This document shows, piece by piece, positions 21,020 through 32,489 of a DNA stretch of 64,000 bases. A program made the translations under genes and the position numbers. The DNA lies in contig JAIWWG010000024.1 of NCBI GenBank assembly GCA_025435555.1, positions 333,736-397,735 on the forward strand, read 5' to 3'. The notes under the pieces were generated by a model. The model was not told where the DNA came from, did not search any database, and was given only the letters and a program-made list of their open reading frames with translations. Every line of letters starts with the position of its first letter. Position 1 is the first letter of the stretch. The stretch is from Chytriomyces cf. hyalinus JEL632 (lineage: Eukaryota > Chytridiomycota > Chytridiomycetes > Chytridiales > Chytriomycetaceae).

Positions 21020-24000
21020 TCATTTTGAAGAAGCTCCTGAAGATGTCGATGGTGAAGAAAAGGCAGCGCTATCGGATGATGGCGGATTGGTGGATTTTTT
21101 TGCAGATTTCTTGCTGGCAGGGTTTTTTTTTGGTTCAGTTGATGATCGTTTGCGTTTTGTTGAAGGTCGACCTTTTCCAACCGTCGAAGGCGGCTCTTGG
21201 ATGTCGCGAATTCCAATAAACTGATTCAAAAGATTGTTCAGTGTTGAATTCATTTCTTTCTTGAATTCGTCTCCTTTTTTGCTGGCCAGTTCATAAATCT
21301 TGTTCACTGTTGCCATTGTATTCGCATGATGGATCCTGGAATCCTTTTCAGCTTTGGATATTGTTGAAGGGGGGGCAGGTGTACAATGATTCAACGCGCG
21401 ATGCAAAGGAAGCATAAGTAACTCAGGGCCGTGTGATGTCGGTGGCATCCATTCCAATTTTGGTTGGCGGGAAATTCCAACCCACTGCGATAGAGGTGCA
21501 TTGTTGAAATATTCTTCCTTCAGAAGCCTTGGGTTCACCAGGTCAATGCAGAATAATGCTTCGGTAAACTTTTGGAGTTGAACTGCCCAAAAATGTTCAC
21601 AGAGAATACCGCAAGAAAATTGCGACAGGTCAGAGCAAATGGATGTCCCGTTTTTAAGAAGTATCACATATTGACCAGCAGAATTCGTCCGCGCTTTCCA
21701 TGTCACGTGGTAAATGGACCGCACATTTTCGACGCCAATAGATCCCAACAGCGATTGGGTTGACAGAATTCGATTGGTGTGCCGATTGATTCCCGCTTCA
21801 GACAATGCAGCGCATCTATGATAGCTTGACAAGAAGCCATTTCCCGAGACGCCATTTCCAAACTCTTCCAAGCCGTCTTTTGCTGGTTCTGTGTGGTGGT
21901 CAACAACAATGTCCAAAATACTCTCTGCGAAAACTTCCTCCACCACCATCATAGTAGCTTGAACCATTTTTGCCTTGGTTTCATTCAAGCACCAGTCACT
22001 GGTAAAGTGAAGGAATTAATTATAAAGAATCGAGTTTGAAAGCCTTCTTACCTAGAGTAATTTTTCAAAACAGCAATGCACGGTGAAAAGGGAGATGTCA
22101 ATAGATTGACTTCTGCCGCAGAGCAACTTCGCGCAATTTGTTCTGCTGAAAATGCGCACTTGTCTTTGTAACTTTCCCGCAGCTGTTCAATTTTCTTTAT
22201 GTGATCTTCCAGCGTCAGAGCACCCCCTGAGCCTGCTTTCAGTAGGTGCTGGTATTTTTCTGCAGTGCCTGTTGATTGGGATCCCATTGTGAAGACTTGT
22301 GCACAGTAAGGGCGAACCCACTTTTCACGTGATCCAAACAGGCGACCAAGGTAATTCAGAGCATGATCACGATTAGAAGTATTGAGTATCAAAGAATCAA
22401 TGTGTTGAAGGAGTCTGTCCCATTCGTATTGGAAAGCCTGCTCAGTAGCCGAACTGTGCGCCAGCCATAAGATTTGAATTGCTTGTACGTAGCCTTGGCC
22501 AAGTCGTGATTTCAATCGCTTCGGCCAATTGACAATGCCAAGATGGTACATGCAGTACATGTGCCGGATTTGGTCCTTGAAACAATCTGAGTCCATCACA
22601 GAATCAATAGCAGGATCCTCATCCGTCAACAACACATCTGGGAGCATGCCGAAAAGGAATTTGCAGTTGGAAAACACCCAGTCAAATGTTTCGGTAGTTT
22701 CGTGAACACAGATCCCATGGAGAACAGGCTCTCCTCGATTTTCGTTTGTTCTAATCAGCATTGTCATTGATTTCACGTTCTTAACAGCTCCTTGAGTCAG
22801 GTCAAACCATGCCACATCATGGTACTTTTTGAATGTCTCTATTTGGGCAGTAGTGCACCACAACAGTGCAGTTATTTGCTGATGGCAATTCAGTTTCACG
22901 CGGTAGTGGTACCCACAAGAATCGAGATATTCCAGGCCGCGAGTAACTCCTAACTCATCTGCGCTACCCGGGTTGTCAGCTTGACGCACTTTTGCCACAA
23001 AGTTTGCAAAGTCCACGTAGGGGGATAATCTTGGAGGTGCAACACCCTGTTTAACAGCATCGTGCTTTTCAATGGATGCAACAATCTGCCTAATGGCAGC
23101 TGGTTTGTGTGTTTTTGCCAACGCTTCAATCACTGGCACGTGTTTTTCATCGATTCCACGCGAAATTCCGTATCGAGCAGTCCATTGCATACGTTCAATG
23201 GTGTGGTTATGCCCTTTTGACTCTGTGGCCATAACTGCCCGTAATGTTGTGGCTGATGGTTCTGTTATTTTCCAGTAACCGTTGGATTGAGGTTTTGACG
23301 CCGTAAAGATGAACTTGCAGCCACAAAGTTTTGAGGAAGACAGTCGACTTTTGCTGAGATCATTGGTGTGCTTAGATTTTCGATCACCAGCCTTGTGGCA
23401 GCTTAATCGAACTACAAAGGGAAAAGGATGGGGTCATCATTACTGGTGTTTTAAATGCACATGATGTATTACCTCGGCTGTTTTTATCCTTTCCGTAGAC
23501 CTTCATTGGCATTCCAAACTCAACCAAGAACAGTTCACAAAATGTTGTTGTATATTCTTGGTAGTCTTGCGATTTAAAGTTGACAATCCAATCAATAGGG
23601 TCCTCCGATGCAGTATTGAATCCATTTCCAGCGTTGGAGAAAGGTAGATCATCAATTTTGACACTTGTACCAGGTTTGCTGGGAGTTTGCTGAGTTGCAC
23701 GGAATTCGCCAGCCTCAGTTGATGGAGTACTGATTGCATCTTCATTCAGACTACTGAAGAATGTTGGTAGCATTGCTGTGTTTCGATGATTCTGTTAATG
23801 AGTGGTCAAATATGCGATTCCTTCAAACTACTGTGTTCACCTGGAGACAATGGATAAGGTGTTGGTGGTCGAAACGGTTGAAACGGTGTGTTTCTTGTGG
23901 ACACCACTGGAACATCATAGCTGCTTTCTTCTGCACCTGTGCTTGTTTCTTGCTTCTTGGATTTAGGCGTTTGTCCACTGGTAGCATCGTTGCAGTCACT

Positions 24001-25462
24001 GGTAGCATCGCTGCAGTTCTTTTGAAGGAGAACTTGCAGTAACGCAATCCGAACAGCCTCCGAGTCCTCAGCTGTATGCTTCACACAACCAAACAAAGCC
24101 ATTTCTTCAAGCGCAATGACAACACATGGTCCACAGTTGTAGCCATCTCTCTGATGTGGGAAATTGTGGAAACTAAAAGTGCTGTGACAGAAACAGTTCA
24201 AAGACAACACCAAAGAAGAAGCAAATCAAGGTGACTCACTGAAAAGCAGCGATACTAAATGGACATCCCATTTGTTGCGCAATTTTGTCTACAGCTTGTA
24301 TCCAGTTTTCAGGCAATTTCACTGAAGGACTTGTCTTCATCGGGTTGCCAAACAGAATCCTTTTGCATTTTAGATCCACAAAACCAGCAGTCCAATGGTT
24401 TCCATTTATATGTGTTGGAACCAATAGTTTTCCTTCTTCCCAATTGAACTGCTTCCCTGCTGTCGATAATATTGGGATGCTATCAACAGCCGCCTCATTT
24501 TGAATGGCGCACGTCATTGCCTCAACATCAGATCCTCTAAAACAAGTTCAAATACAGTATTGAATGTCGAAAACTATGATGAACCTCCTTAAAACCACTC
24601 ACTTGACCTCTGCGACATTGGTTAAGTTGCACGACTTGATCAAATACTGAAATCCTGCACTGATTGCTGTGTCGTTCAACCATGAATTCCCAACAACACT
24701 CATTATATCTTCGAACATTTGCGTGCCATGCTTCAATAGCTTCAATTGTTGCTTCACATTCGCAAGGGCATCACAGTTTTCGATAATGCTTGCACCGAAT
24801 GCCACCAGTCCCTTATTTTGCAGTCTCATTCTGTTCATATTCAGGTGTGTAGATTTACGGCTCTTTGATGCGGTGCTGTCCAACCATTTCAGTGCTTCGA
24901 TTGCCTTGTTTCGTTTTTTGCTCAAGCTGTGGTATTCAAGCTGTCCGCTCAGCTCTGCATCACTGAAAAGAAGTACGCACTCTTGTTTCCCCTGCTTTGG
25001 ATACAAAAGTGCTCCTGCACTCATTGGAATCTTGAGCTTTTTGGTTCCTTTCGTAAGCTTCCGTCTTGCTGCCGTAATCCAAGATTCGGGAAGTAGCCAG
25101 ATATGCTTCACACCGTCTGACAGAAAACTGCAGCTTTTAACTGGTACATAGTCGGTAGATTCAAGGGTAAATGGTAGCTGAACAACGCGTGTCATGTTCC
25201 AACTTGATTGATCTAGTGGCGCTCCAACGGTGGGAATATTTGCACATAGTAGCTGCTCCAGGCTGGCATTTCTGCTGAGTGCAACGGCTGTATGCTGAGA
25301 TAACTCGGCATCACTTTGATCGCAAAGACTATCCAGTTCCTTGTCAGAAGATACGAGGGATACGATTTGACAGCTTTCTTTGTTCGTGTTTTCCTTGTCA
25401 TTGTTCAAATTGCGCGCGCGATTCGATTGTTTCGTGTTCTCATTGCCATTGTCCGCATTCAT
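21020..25462 (-). CDS. Ulp1 protease - FAR1 zinc finger - MULE transposase - SWIM fusion protein
   Basis: Six exons (25462-24603, 24536-24240, 24172-23841, 23775-23473, 23411-22052, 21998-21020) join in phase to 1376 aa. The N-terminal 250 residues are of unknown function. A Ulp1/C48-like protease follows: WLNDTAISAGFQYL, a His in THINGNHW, FGNPM where an Asp is usual, and QRDGYNCGPC with the Cys. Next is a FAR1/WRKY-GCM1-type finger (LSCHKAGDRK, LCGCKF, KGHNHTIE). The MULE core follows with VAWFDLTQG and VLLTDEDPAI for two of the DDE residues and IRHMYCMYHLG. The C-terminus has a SWIM finger (SCGILCEHFW) and a Lys/Ser-rich tail. The start at 25462 is the first good ATG; an extra 5' exon near 25560-25715 is possible. 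One acceptor (24173 or 24182) is ambiguous. Confidence 0.85.
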
Positions 25463-25880
25463 GCCAAAGTTTGCCTGTGCCAAAGGCAGACGCGCTGTTG
25501 AAAAAGCAACATGTTTGAATGCATACAAATCAAATGAAAGTGCACTCAGTAAGGTGGGCGCTTACAAGCAACAGTGGCAGTTGTTGTCCTTGGCACAAAC
25601 GTCTTGTCGGATCCATTGCCGAAAAGCGACCTTCAAACCAGTTGCCATCAGTACGTTGTTGGCAGGAGTATAAATATAAATGAATAACGCAGTCTGCTGT
25701 GGACTGACCTGACATTTTGACGCATGCGAGAGAACGCGCCTTTCCGAAATTTTTGATTCAATAACCAAGCAAAGAGAAAACTTGGACGCGGTTTGCACCT
25801 TCTACTCAGCATGTGTAAAGAAGCAATTAGAATGACGTCGCAAACTGGGAGAGTGTGAAATTTAGTTTCTCAATACTGAC
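25463..25880. other. Transposon 5' region upstream of the transposase start
   Basis: This 418-bp stretch between the transposase ATG and the right inverted repeat should hold its promoter and 5' UTR. GTAAGC and GTCAGT donor-like sites on the minus strand and a CAACAG acceptor just before the coding exon suggest a spliced leader, but no upstream ATG exon fits the phase cleanly. Confidence 0.35.
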
Positions 25881-26085
25881 CATTACAGCAAACGTTTATT
25901 TCACATGTGCCACTGTTACCGTTCCAACCAAACACTTCTACAGTTGGAACCATTGTTTTGTGGTGTTTTCAGCCCTGGATGCCATCTAACAGCTGGCACT
26001 AAATGACGTCCATGGGTGTTACCGCTAAATGACGTCCTGGATGTCGAATAACAGTGACGTCCATGGATGTCATTTAGTTAAATCC
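25881..26085 (-). repeat. Right terminal inverted repeat of the MULE (205 bp)
   Basis: It is the exact reverse complement of 20285-20489 as far as can be read by eye and ends in GTTAAATCC. It drives outward toward the adjacent kinase gene. Confidence 0.95.
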
Positions 26086-26094
26086 TTTTTCTTT
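26086..26094 (+). repeat. Right target-site duplication (9 bp)
   Basis: TTTTTCTTT, identical to 20276-20284. It lies 38 bp upstream of the next start codon. Confidence 0.9.
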
Positions 26095-26132
26095 TTCCCC
26101 ATCTCCCAACCAACCACCCACACACACTGCAG

Positions 26133-27210
26133 ATGCCCTTCTTCGTTGCCATCACTGGAGGCGCAAGCTCAGGCAAGAAGGAAGTATGCTCCATCATTGT
26201 CGACGAGCTCAAGACCAGCACGGGCGATGACTCCCGCAAAGGTACTGTTGCCTCCACCTTCTCGAAAGCCACAACCCACTCAAATCTTGGAACTTTCGTT
26301 ATTCGGGGAAACCTGAAAACAAACACATGCATACACACAGTCGCCGTCATCAATATGGAGAACTTTTACCGGAACTTGACGGAGGAAGAAGCTGCGGCGT
26401 TGCCAAAGGACGAGTACAACTTTGATCATCCTTCTGCGATTGATTTCGACTTGCTTGCGGCTGGGCTCGATGCAATTTCGAAGGGAGAAGCGTTTCAGTT
26501 GCCGAAATGGGACTTTCGCGAGCATCGGAGGTTTGTGTTCAGATTTTTGTGTGTGGTGTGTGGCTGGCAAACTAACTTGAACACACACTCTCTGAACAAA
26601 CTGACTGACTTGGGAATCGTGTCCGCAAAAAAAAAAAACCAGACTCGAAGAAACCACGTTGGTGTCGAGCCCTGATGTCGTGATTGTTGTTGGAACGTTA
26701 GTGTTGTTTGATGCGCGAGTTCGAAGCCTGTTAAACTTGAAAGTATTTGTGGTTCGTATTGTTTTGTTGTTGTTGGAAGGTTTTCCGCCGGGCTGCTTAC
26801 AAAAAGCTATTTTTTTTCATTTCAAAAAAGGATGTGGACTCTGACCTTCGTTTGGCGCGTCAAGTGATTCGGGATACCGAGGAGCGATACACGAAGCCGC
26901 TTGAATCTGTGCTGGAAACTTATATTCATTTCGTGAAGCCCAGCTTTGAAGATTTCATTCTGCCGGTTTGTGCACCTCTTTTTTTTTTTTTCTGTTGCGG
27001 CCTCGTTCGCGTTTGATGACGCGGTTGCTGTACATTACGCAGACGAAAAAGTTTGCAGATGTCGTTATTCCAAGGGGTATAAATAACAAGGTTGCCATTA
27101 AACTGATGGCGACGCATTTGGTGGACATTTTGAATGAGGCCCGTCGTGGAGCTGTGTTGAATGCAACAACGGCAGCATTGGATGGCGTAAGTCTCGGTGT
27201 GCAGGTCTGA
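26133..27210 (+). CDS. Uridine kinase-like P-loop kinase
   Basis: Five exons (26133-26241, 26341-26530, 26643-26751, 26831-26965, 27043-27210) encode 236 aa. The protein starts directly with the P-loop region FVAITGGASSGKKEV. Uridine-kinase signatures follow: VAVINMENFYRNL, YNFDHPSAIDFDLL, VVIVVGTLVLF, DVDSDLRLARQVIRDTEER and ADVVIPRGINNKVAIKLM. The family phosphorylates uridine and cytidine in pyrimidine salvage. The P-loop is unusual: the Ser/Thr that normally follows GK is Lys here. Length fits the short uridine-kinase form without a UPRT domain. A MULE transposon ends 47 bp upstream of the ATG, so expression may be changed. The gene is convergent with the CEP162-like gene, 102 bp away. 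Confidence 0.88.
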
Positions 27211-27312
27211 GAAGGGGACTTGCGTTTTTTGATCGTTAATGTTTCGGGGTTTATTATAAAAAAAAGGCGCGCATTTCGAACAATAAAATGAATGGCTGCT
27301 GCTGGAATGGTT

Positions 27313-28595
27313 TTATACACATCGAATGCCCTGCTCTTTTCCCATCTTCTCCAATCCTTCTACTAAACGATCCATCTCATCGCGAAAATACATCATTTCT
27401 CGGTCCTTTTTCTCCAAAAGGGGAATGTACTTTGCCTTGACGCGGGCTACTTCACCCTCTGCGTCTCTCCTCGTCAGATGAATAAGTTCTTGCAACTCCA
27501 ACTCGCGTTTTCGAAAACCCGTCTCCATCTCCTGGAGCATAATCTCAAGCTCATTGAAACGTCTCCGATCAGGCGGCCACGAGCTCCTTGCCACTTGCAA
27601 CTGTCTCTGAAGATCAGCGTTGAGAATCTGCAGTTCTTTGACAGTTTCTTTCATTGTTTCTAAAGATACACGTGTCTCGGACAAGTCCTCGTATTCTTTG
27701 ACGTTTCGAATCCAGGTGGTCTTTTCGTGTTCAAACTCTGCGCATTTTTGTTGCAGCCGCGTGACTTGCACTTCTGCGTCTGAGAGTGCACGTTGCAGGC
27801 GGCGCACTTCGGCGTCCAAAAGTGCGGCGGTCGCGGATTTTGTTTCGTCTCTGAGCATCGAAAGCGCGCGTTCATGGTGCGCGAGAGCGATTTTGGCGGA
27901 TTCTTCTTGTGCTTGTTTTAGGATTGCAATTGTGTTTTCGTGCACGGATTTGCGCGTTTCTTCGCTGATTTCGAGTCTTTTTTTTTTTTTTTTTTGTTGT
28001 GTGAGGATTAACTGCGCAACATCGCAAAAAACAAGTCTGATCAAATACCGGTTCTTCAGGTCGGCATTCTCTCCTCGCAATGACTCGACCTCCATTCGCA
28101 ATTTATGGATTTCAGTCAATAGTTTCTGCTCCTCTCCTGCGAAAACGCGCTCATGAAACTCTTTCCGCAGCGACGAAATCTGTCCAAAAAAGAATGCATC
28201 AAGTGGCAATTCAACAAAAGATATCAAACTCAAATCCGGCACACCTTTTTCTCATAACTCGTCACCAAAGCATCTCGCATCTGCGCACGCAATGCCGCCT
28301 CCCGCTCCGCAGCAGCACGATCTGCTCGCATCGTTTCCATTGTAGTCGCTTGACCGTCGACCATATTCTCGAGTTCAACAATCCTGGAGCGTAGTTTCGC
28401 TTCACGTACTTTATACGCGCGTGCGATCGAAGACTCGGCTTTGGTTAAATGTTCAGAAATGTCGGCGTCCGTTGCTTCAGTCAACTTTTCGTGGTACCGC
28501 ATCAATAGGTTTTCGAGTTGCCATTCAAGGTCATGGAGATGACTTTCTTCGTTTCGACTGGGTGATGAGGATGTGGGTTTTTTTCGTTGCGGTGC

Positions 28596-28651
<56 letters not shown>

Positions 28652-31600
28652 GCTGCTGTTGTTGTCGCGGTGATGATTTTACTTCGAGGATTCTTTGCTG
28701 CAGTTCCGCCACCTTTTCGTCATATCGAGACTTTGCAGCTGCCGTCTGCAATGCATGAAAATGGTTTGTCTGAGTTTAAAAAATTCAAATACCCAACTCA
28801 CCTCATTCTCCATAACTTCAAGTCGAGAATTCCACAACGCTTCTCGCTCTTCCACATCATTTTGCAGCCGCTTAACGTGGTCTTTCAAGTGCCTAATATA
28901 CACGGCCTCTTCCATCGATGGCTTGTTTGCAACAATCAACTCTGACAGAGACTCTTTCCACCATTTCGATTGCCGCGACACTTTTTCTTGCAACTCAGAA
29001 ACTAGTTTTTCCAAGTCTTTAACGCGCTTGCCTTCATTGACGATAGATGTGCGGCCTTTGCCAGAGATTTCTCTTGATGCCTTTGGTTGCTGAACGGGTT
29101 CCACCAAAGAAACTCGACTTTCCAGCTGGGAATCATACTGCTGCTTTTCCAACAGCATTTCCTTCAAAGAAACTTCTCTTTCAAGCCACACTTCCAAACC
29201 AACAATAAACGCCTCCAACCGCTGCTTTTCCGCCGTCCACCCTTGCTTCAAAGCATCCACTTCTTCTCGAGAACATCCTTGAAATGATTCAAGTTGATGC
29301 GTTGCATCGCTCAACTGTGCTCGAAGTTTTGTAATTTCTCCAGTGAGTCGTTCTTCTCGGTTCACAGCATCGCGCGAGTGGGATGCGAGTTTTTCTTGAA
29401 GCTCGTCCACACGTGCGGCAAGCTTGACAGCTCCGAAATTTGAAGAGGAATTGTGTTGCTGTGTGTGTGTGGTTGAGCCGGGTTCACCGGCGTTGGTTGC
29501 TTCATTGTCTGTGTAGGCTGTGCCTTGTTTGAGGGCTTGGATTTCGCGCTGCAAAGTTTCGATTCGGAGAAATGATCGGCTTTCGGAGTCTTTGTGGATT
29601 TTTTTGAGTGTTTTGACTTGGTCTGTGAGTTTTTCGTTTTCATGTTGGTACTGCAGCAGGTTATTTTAGAACGCAAGTTGGGGTAACAGTGAACATTATG
29701 AATCAAAGTCAGTTACCCCTTTGATTAGATTTTCCTGCTCCAAAATCTCCTTCTTGACCCGCTCAATGTCCTCCTGTGTGGCCAGTGCCAGCGACTTTGG
29801 ATCGCTACTCTGAAGACGCGTTGAAGAGAGACCCAAATTATTGATTTTGGCTTCCTGTTCGCGCAAGTGTTCCAGAAACACAATTTCTTCACGCAGTTTT
29901 GCGTTTTCAGATTCGGCTTCTGTGAGCTTTGCTTGGAGTGTGCGAACTTCTTCAGAATTGGAAGAGATCGGCATCGCGGATGACGCGCCAATCAACGGGC
30001 TTGTTGATTGCGCATGCACAATTGGAACGGTTGCTGCTGCCGCTACTGGCTGCGCGTGCGGGAAAAACAGATCCATCGGATGCTGCACTTTGTTCAAAAT
30101 ATTCTTCAAATCCGCCATAAGACTCGGTGTATCTGGGTCATGGCTCGGCGACGCGTTGTCTTGTTTTTTGGGGGACGGTGTAGCCCGATCCAAAAACGAA
30201 AAGGTTTTGCGCGTGGGACTGGACGGTGCTGAAGGGAGTCGTTTGATAGGCGGCGGTTTGAAAGGGATGCTCGTGCTGCCGCCTGCTGAAAATTTTGCAG
30301 TGTTGGTGGAGATTGCAGATTTGATTTTTGCGTTGGCTCGTTGGAGGATTGCTTTTTTGGTGGATGCGGAGGCGGTTGGTGCAGAAGAGAAGCTGAATCT
30401 TTTGGCGGGGACGCGTGGTTCGGCGGATGGGGCCAGATTTGCTGAAGACGTGGACGGACGTGGAATGAGAGATGGATTCGAAGGTGGGCGCGAGAGTGGC
30501 TTCGTGGTTTTATCGTTGGATGGGTTTTGGTGTGATGGTTCTTTGGCTTTTCGATCAGATATCGGGGCAGATGACATTAAAAAGTCGGAAAATGTTTGAT
30601 AGGGGGAGCCGTTGAAATCTAATTTTGCGTTTATGGATCTAGATTGGCTGGTTGGTGGCGCTTCATTCAGCTCCGGTTTCTCACTCGCCAGGATGTTTTC
30701 TGTTTCCAGCGCACTAGCTTCAACGGCAGATTTTGGTTGTTCAGGTGATGACAGGCAAAATGAAGAGTCCTGCATTGGGGAAGATTGCCGAGACAAGTCG
30801 TTGATTTGTTCTGCTGGAGTTCGAAGTTAGTCACAAAATTAAAAGAGCATACGCATCGCCTACCAGTGTCAAGTTTGGGAAGTGGAGGTGGTGCAAGATC
30901 CGTAGTTGTTAGTTGCGCGTTGCTTGAAGCATGACTCTCGCTGTCCGCATTATTTTCTGCCTCCGAGTGGCTTGATTTCTCCGAGCTTGAATCGAAAGGG
31001 ACATTATAAATATTGGCTGGCGGATCATGTTTTGCAGCGCCAGCATCATAAATGTTCGAATCCACAGCTTCTGAAACTTGCTGAACTTCGGGTGCAAGTT
31101 TTTGTGATGCGTCGAAAGAACCAGAAATGGGAAGATCAACTGCTGCAATCGCAGACGCTTTCAAGCCAGTTGAAATTGCCTTAAATGAGCTTTCATCAAT
31201 GGCTTCATCTGCATCTATTTTTGCCGCATGCGAAGGATTTTCTGCGGGGACTTTTAATATCTCGACAGCTTTCAAGGGCGAATCCATGGCTGATCTCGAT
31301 GTTTCTGATGAACCAAAAAAGAAGGATTCGTTTTCCGGTTTCGACTGAGTATCATTCTTTAGCACATCGTTCAGTGGATTCACAGGTCCAGTTGGAGGTG
31401 GGAGATGTCCGATTTCCGGGGATGGAGGAAACGCATTGTTTCGAAGAATATGATCGAATGGGGCTGCGGTATCATTTGCGACAGCAACATCGCTTTCGTC
31501 AAATTCAAATGAATAGGCGTCACTGGCCATGTCCGTTTCTTGATTCGGTTCGGCCAATTTCTCCTGAGAGTGTGGAGGAGACAGAAATGACGAGTAATTT

Positions 31601-32383
31601 TGTGATGGACTTGGGTCATTATCCCATGGGTTGTTTTGGTTCTTTGTAGGAGAATGCGCAGCATCCGGGGCCAAATGTTGGTTACCAGTGACGGAAATTT
31701 CACTGCGTATGCTACTCGCGTCTGATCCATAGTGCTCTGAAATGGAATTATTCGGTGATGCGTTGTTGTTGCTGCTGCTGATTGGTTTGTTGGTTGTGGG
31801 CAATTCGTGCGTTTCAGATGAATGAGAGACATTGGCTAACTCGACAACAGCGGTTGAATTCTCGGGAAGAAGTGTTTCTGAAACCGGGGGCATGGTTTCG
31901 ATATTCTTTTCTGCCAAGAGAGCATTGATAAAGTCGCGCGTATCTTTCAAATCCGCGTCGTTTATCTTTGGAGAAGGCGCATGGCTCGAATGCGCTGGTG
32001 CATGGATCGGTGAATCAATGATGGGCTCAATACGAGTATCGGTTTGTTTCGCTGCCGGGGTTGATTTTGCTGCCTCGATGTTTTTTGGTTCTGGGGGTTC
32101 TTTCGGCTTCGCTTCTGCGGGTTCCTTCTTGAGCCAAGCGTCTCTCCCGCTTTCCTTCTCTGGTTCTTCTAAATAAGCGTCTGATGTTTCGTTCTCTTTC
32201 CCTTTCTTGGTGTCAGTGTTTTTGGTGCGGCGCGCTTCCCGCTTTGCGCTGTTCGGAACCAAGCTTGGTGAGAACGAGGTGTGTGTGTGTAGTTGTTGTT
32301 GGTGTGTACCGCATCTCTTCCAGGCGCGCTTTGTTTGCAGCCAGTGCATGGGTTCGGTCCTCTCCCTCGGGCTCAGAGCCCAT
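27313..32383 (-). CDS. Large coiled-coil protein, CEP162-like (putative centriole/cilium protein)
   Basis: Seven exons (32383-32310, 32248-30864, 30813-29717, 29650-28802, 28745-28245, 28179-28049, 27976-27313) encode 1566 aa. The N-terminal half (to about residue 780) is disordered, rich in Ser, Pro, Glu and Asn. The second half is coiled coil with LIKGYQHENEKLTDQVKTL across a splice junction and YIRHLKDHVKRLQ. Segments like these are remembered from CEP162, an axoneme-recognition protein of centriole distal ends, and the domain order fits; this is suggestive, not proven. A Gln run of about 23 residues, encoded by CAA with a few CAG, interrupts the coil at 28598-28668. No membrane segment or catalytic motif is present. 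Neighbouring thioredoxin-NDPK genes also point to the cilium. Confidence 0.65.
28598..28668 (-). repeat. CAA trinucleotide repeat (poly-Gln) in the CEP162-like gene
   Basis: About 23 consecutive Gln codons, nearly all CAA on the minus strand (GTT on the plus). A long uninterrupted triplet tract of this kind is prone to length change between strains. Confidence 0.9.
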
Positions 32384-32489
32384 CTTACTGTAATCTGGTT
32401 TGTAAATATTTAACGTTCGTAAAGTCAGGCAGAACCTTTCTGTGTAAAATGCCGCGAGTGTCAGATCGATCAATGAGGTGACGGAACTG

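Larger units (their letters stand above)
20285..26085. mobile_element. Mutator-like (MULE) DNA transposon, apparently complete
   Basis: A 5801-bp element bounded by 205-bp inverted repeats and a 9-bp target-site duplication. It carries one six-exon gene on the minus strand with Ulp1 protease, FAR1-type zinc finger, MULE transposase and SWIM domains. The two inverted repeats show no difference by eye and the reading frame is intact, so insertion is recent. Long terminal inverted repeats and 9-bp duplications are standard for the Mutator superfamily. It lies between TAM41 and a uridine-kinase-like gene, very close to the latter's start codon. Confidence 0.93.

Noticed and set aside
23072-25673. 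Several 60-160 codon plus-strand frames inside the transposon
   Set aside because: All are antisense to the transposase exons.
29841-30599. 252-codon open frame on the plus strand
   Set aside because: Antisense to a well-supported exon of the CEP162-like gene, with no recognisable domain.
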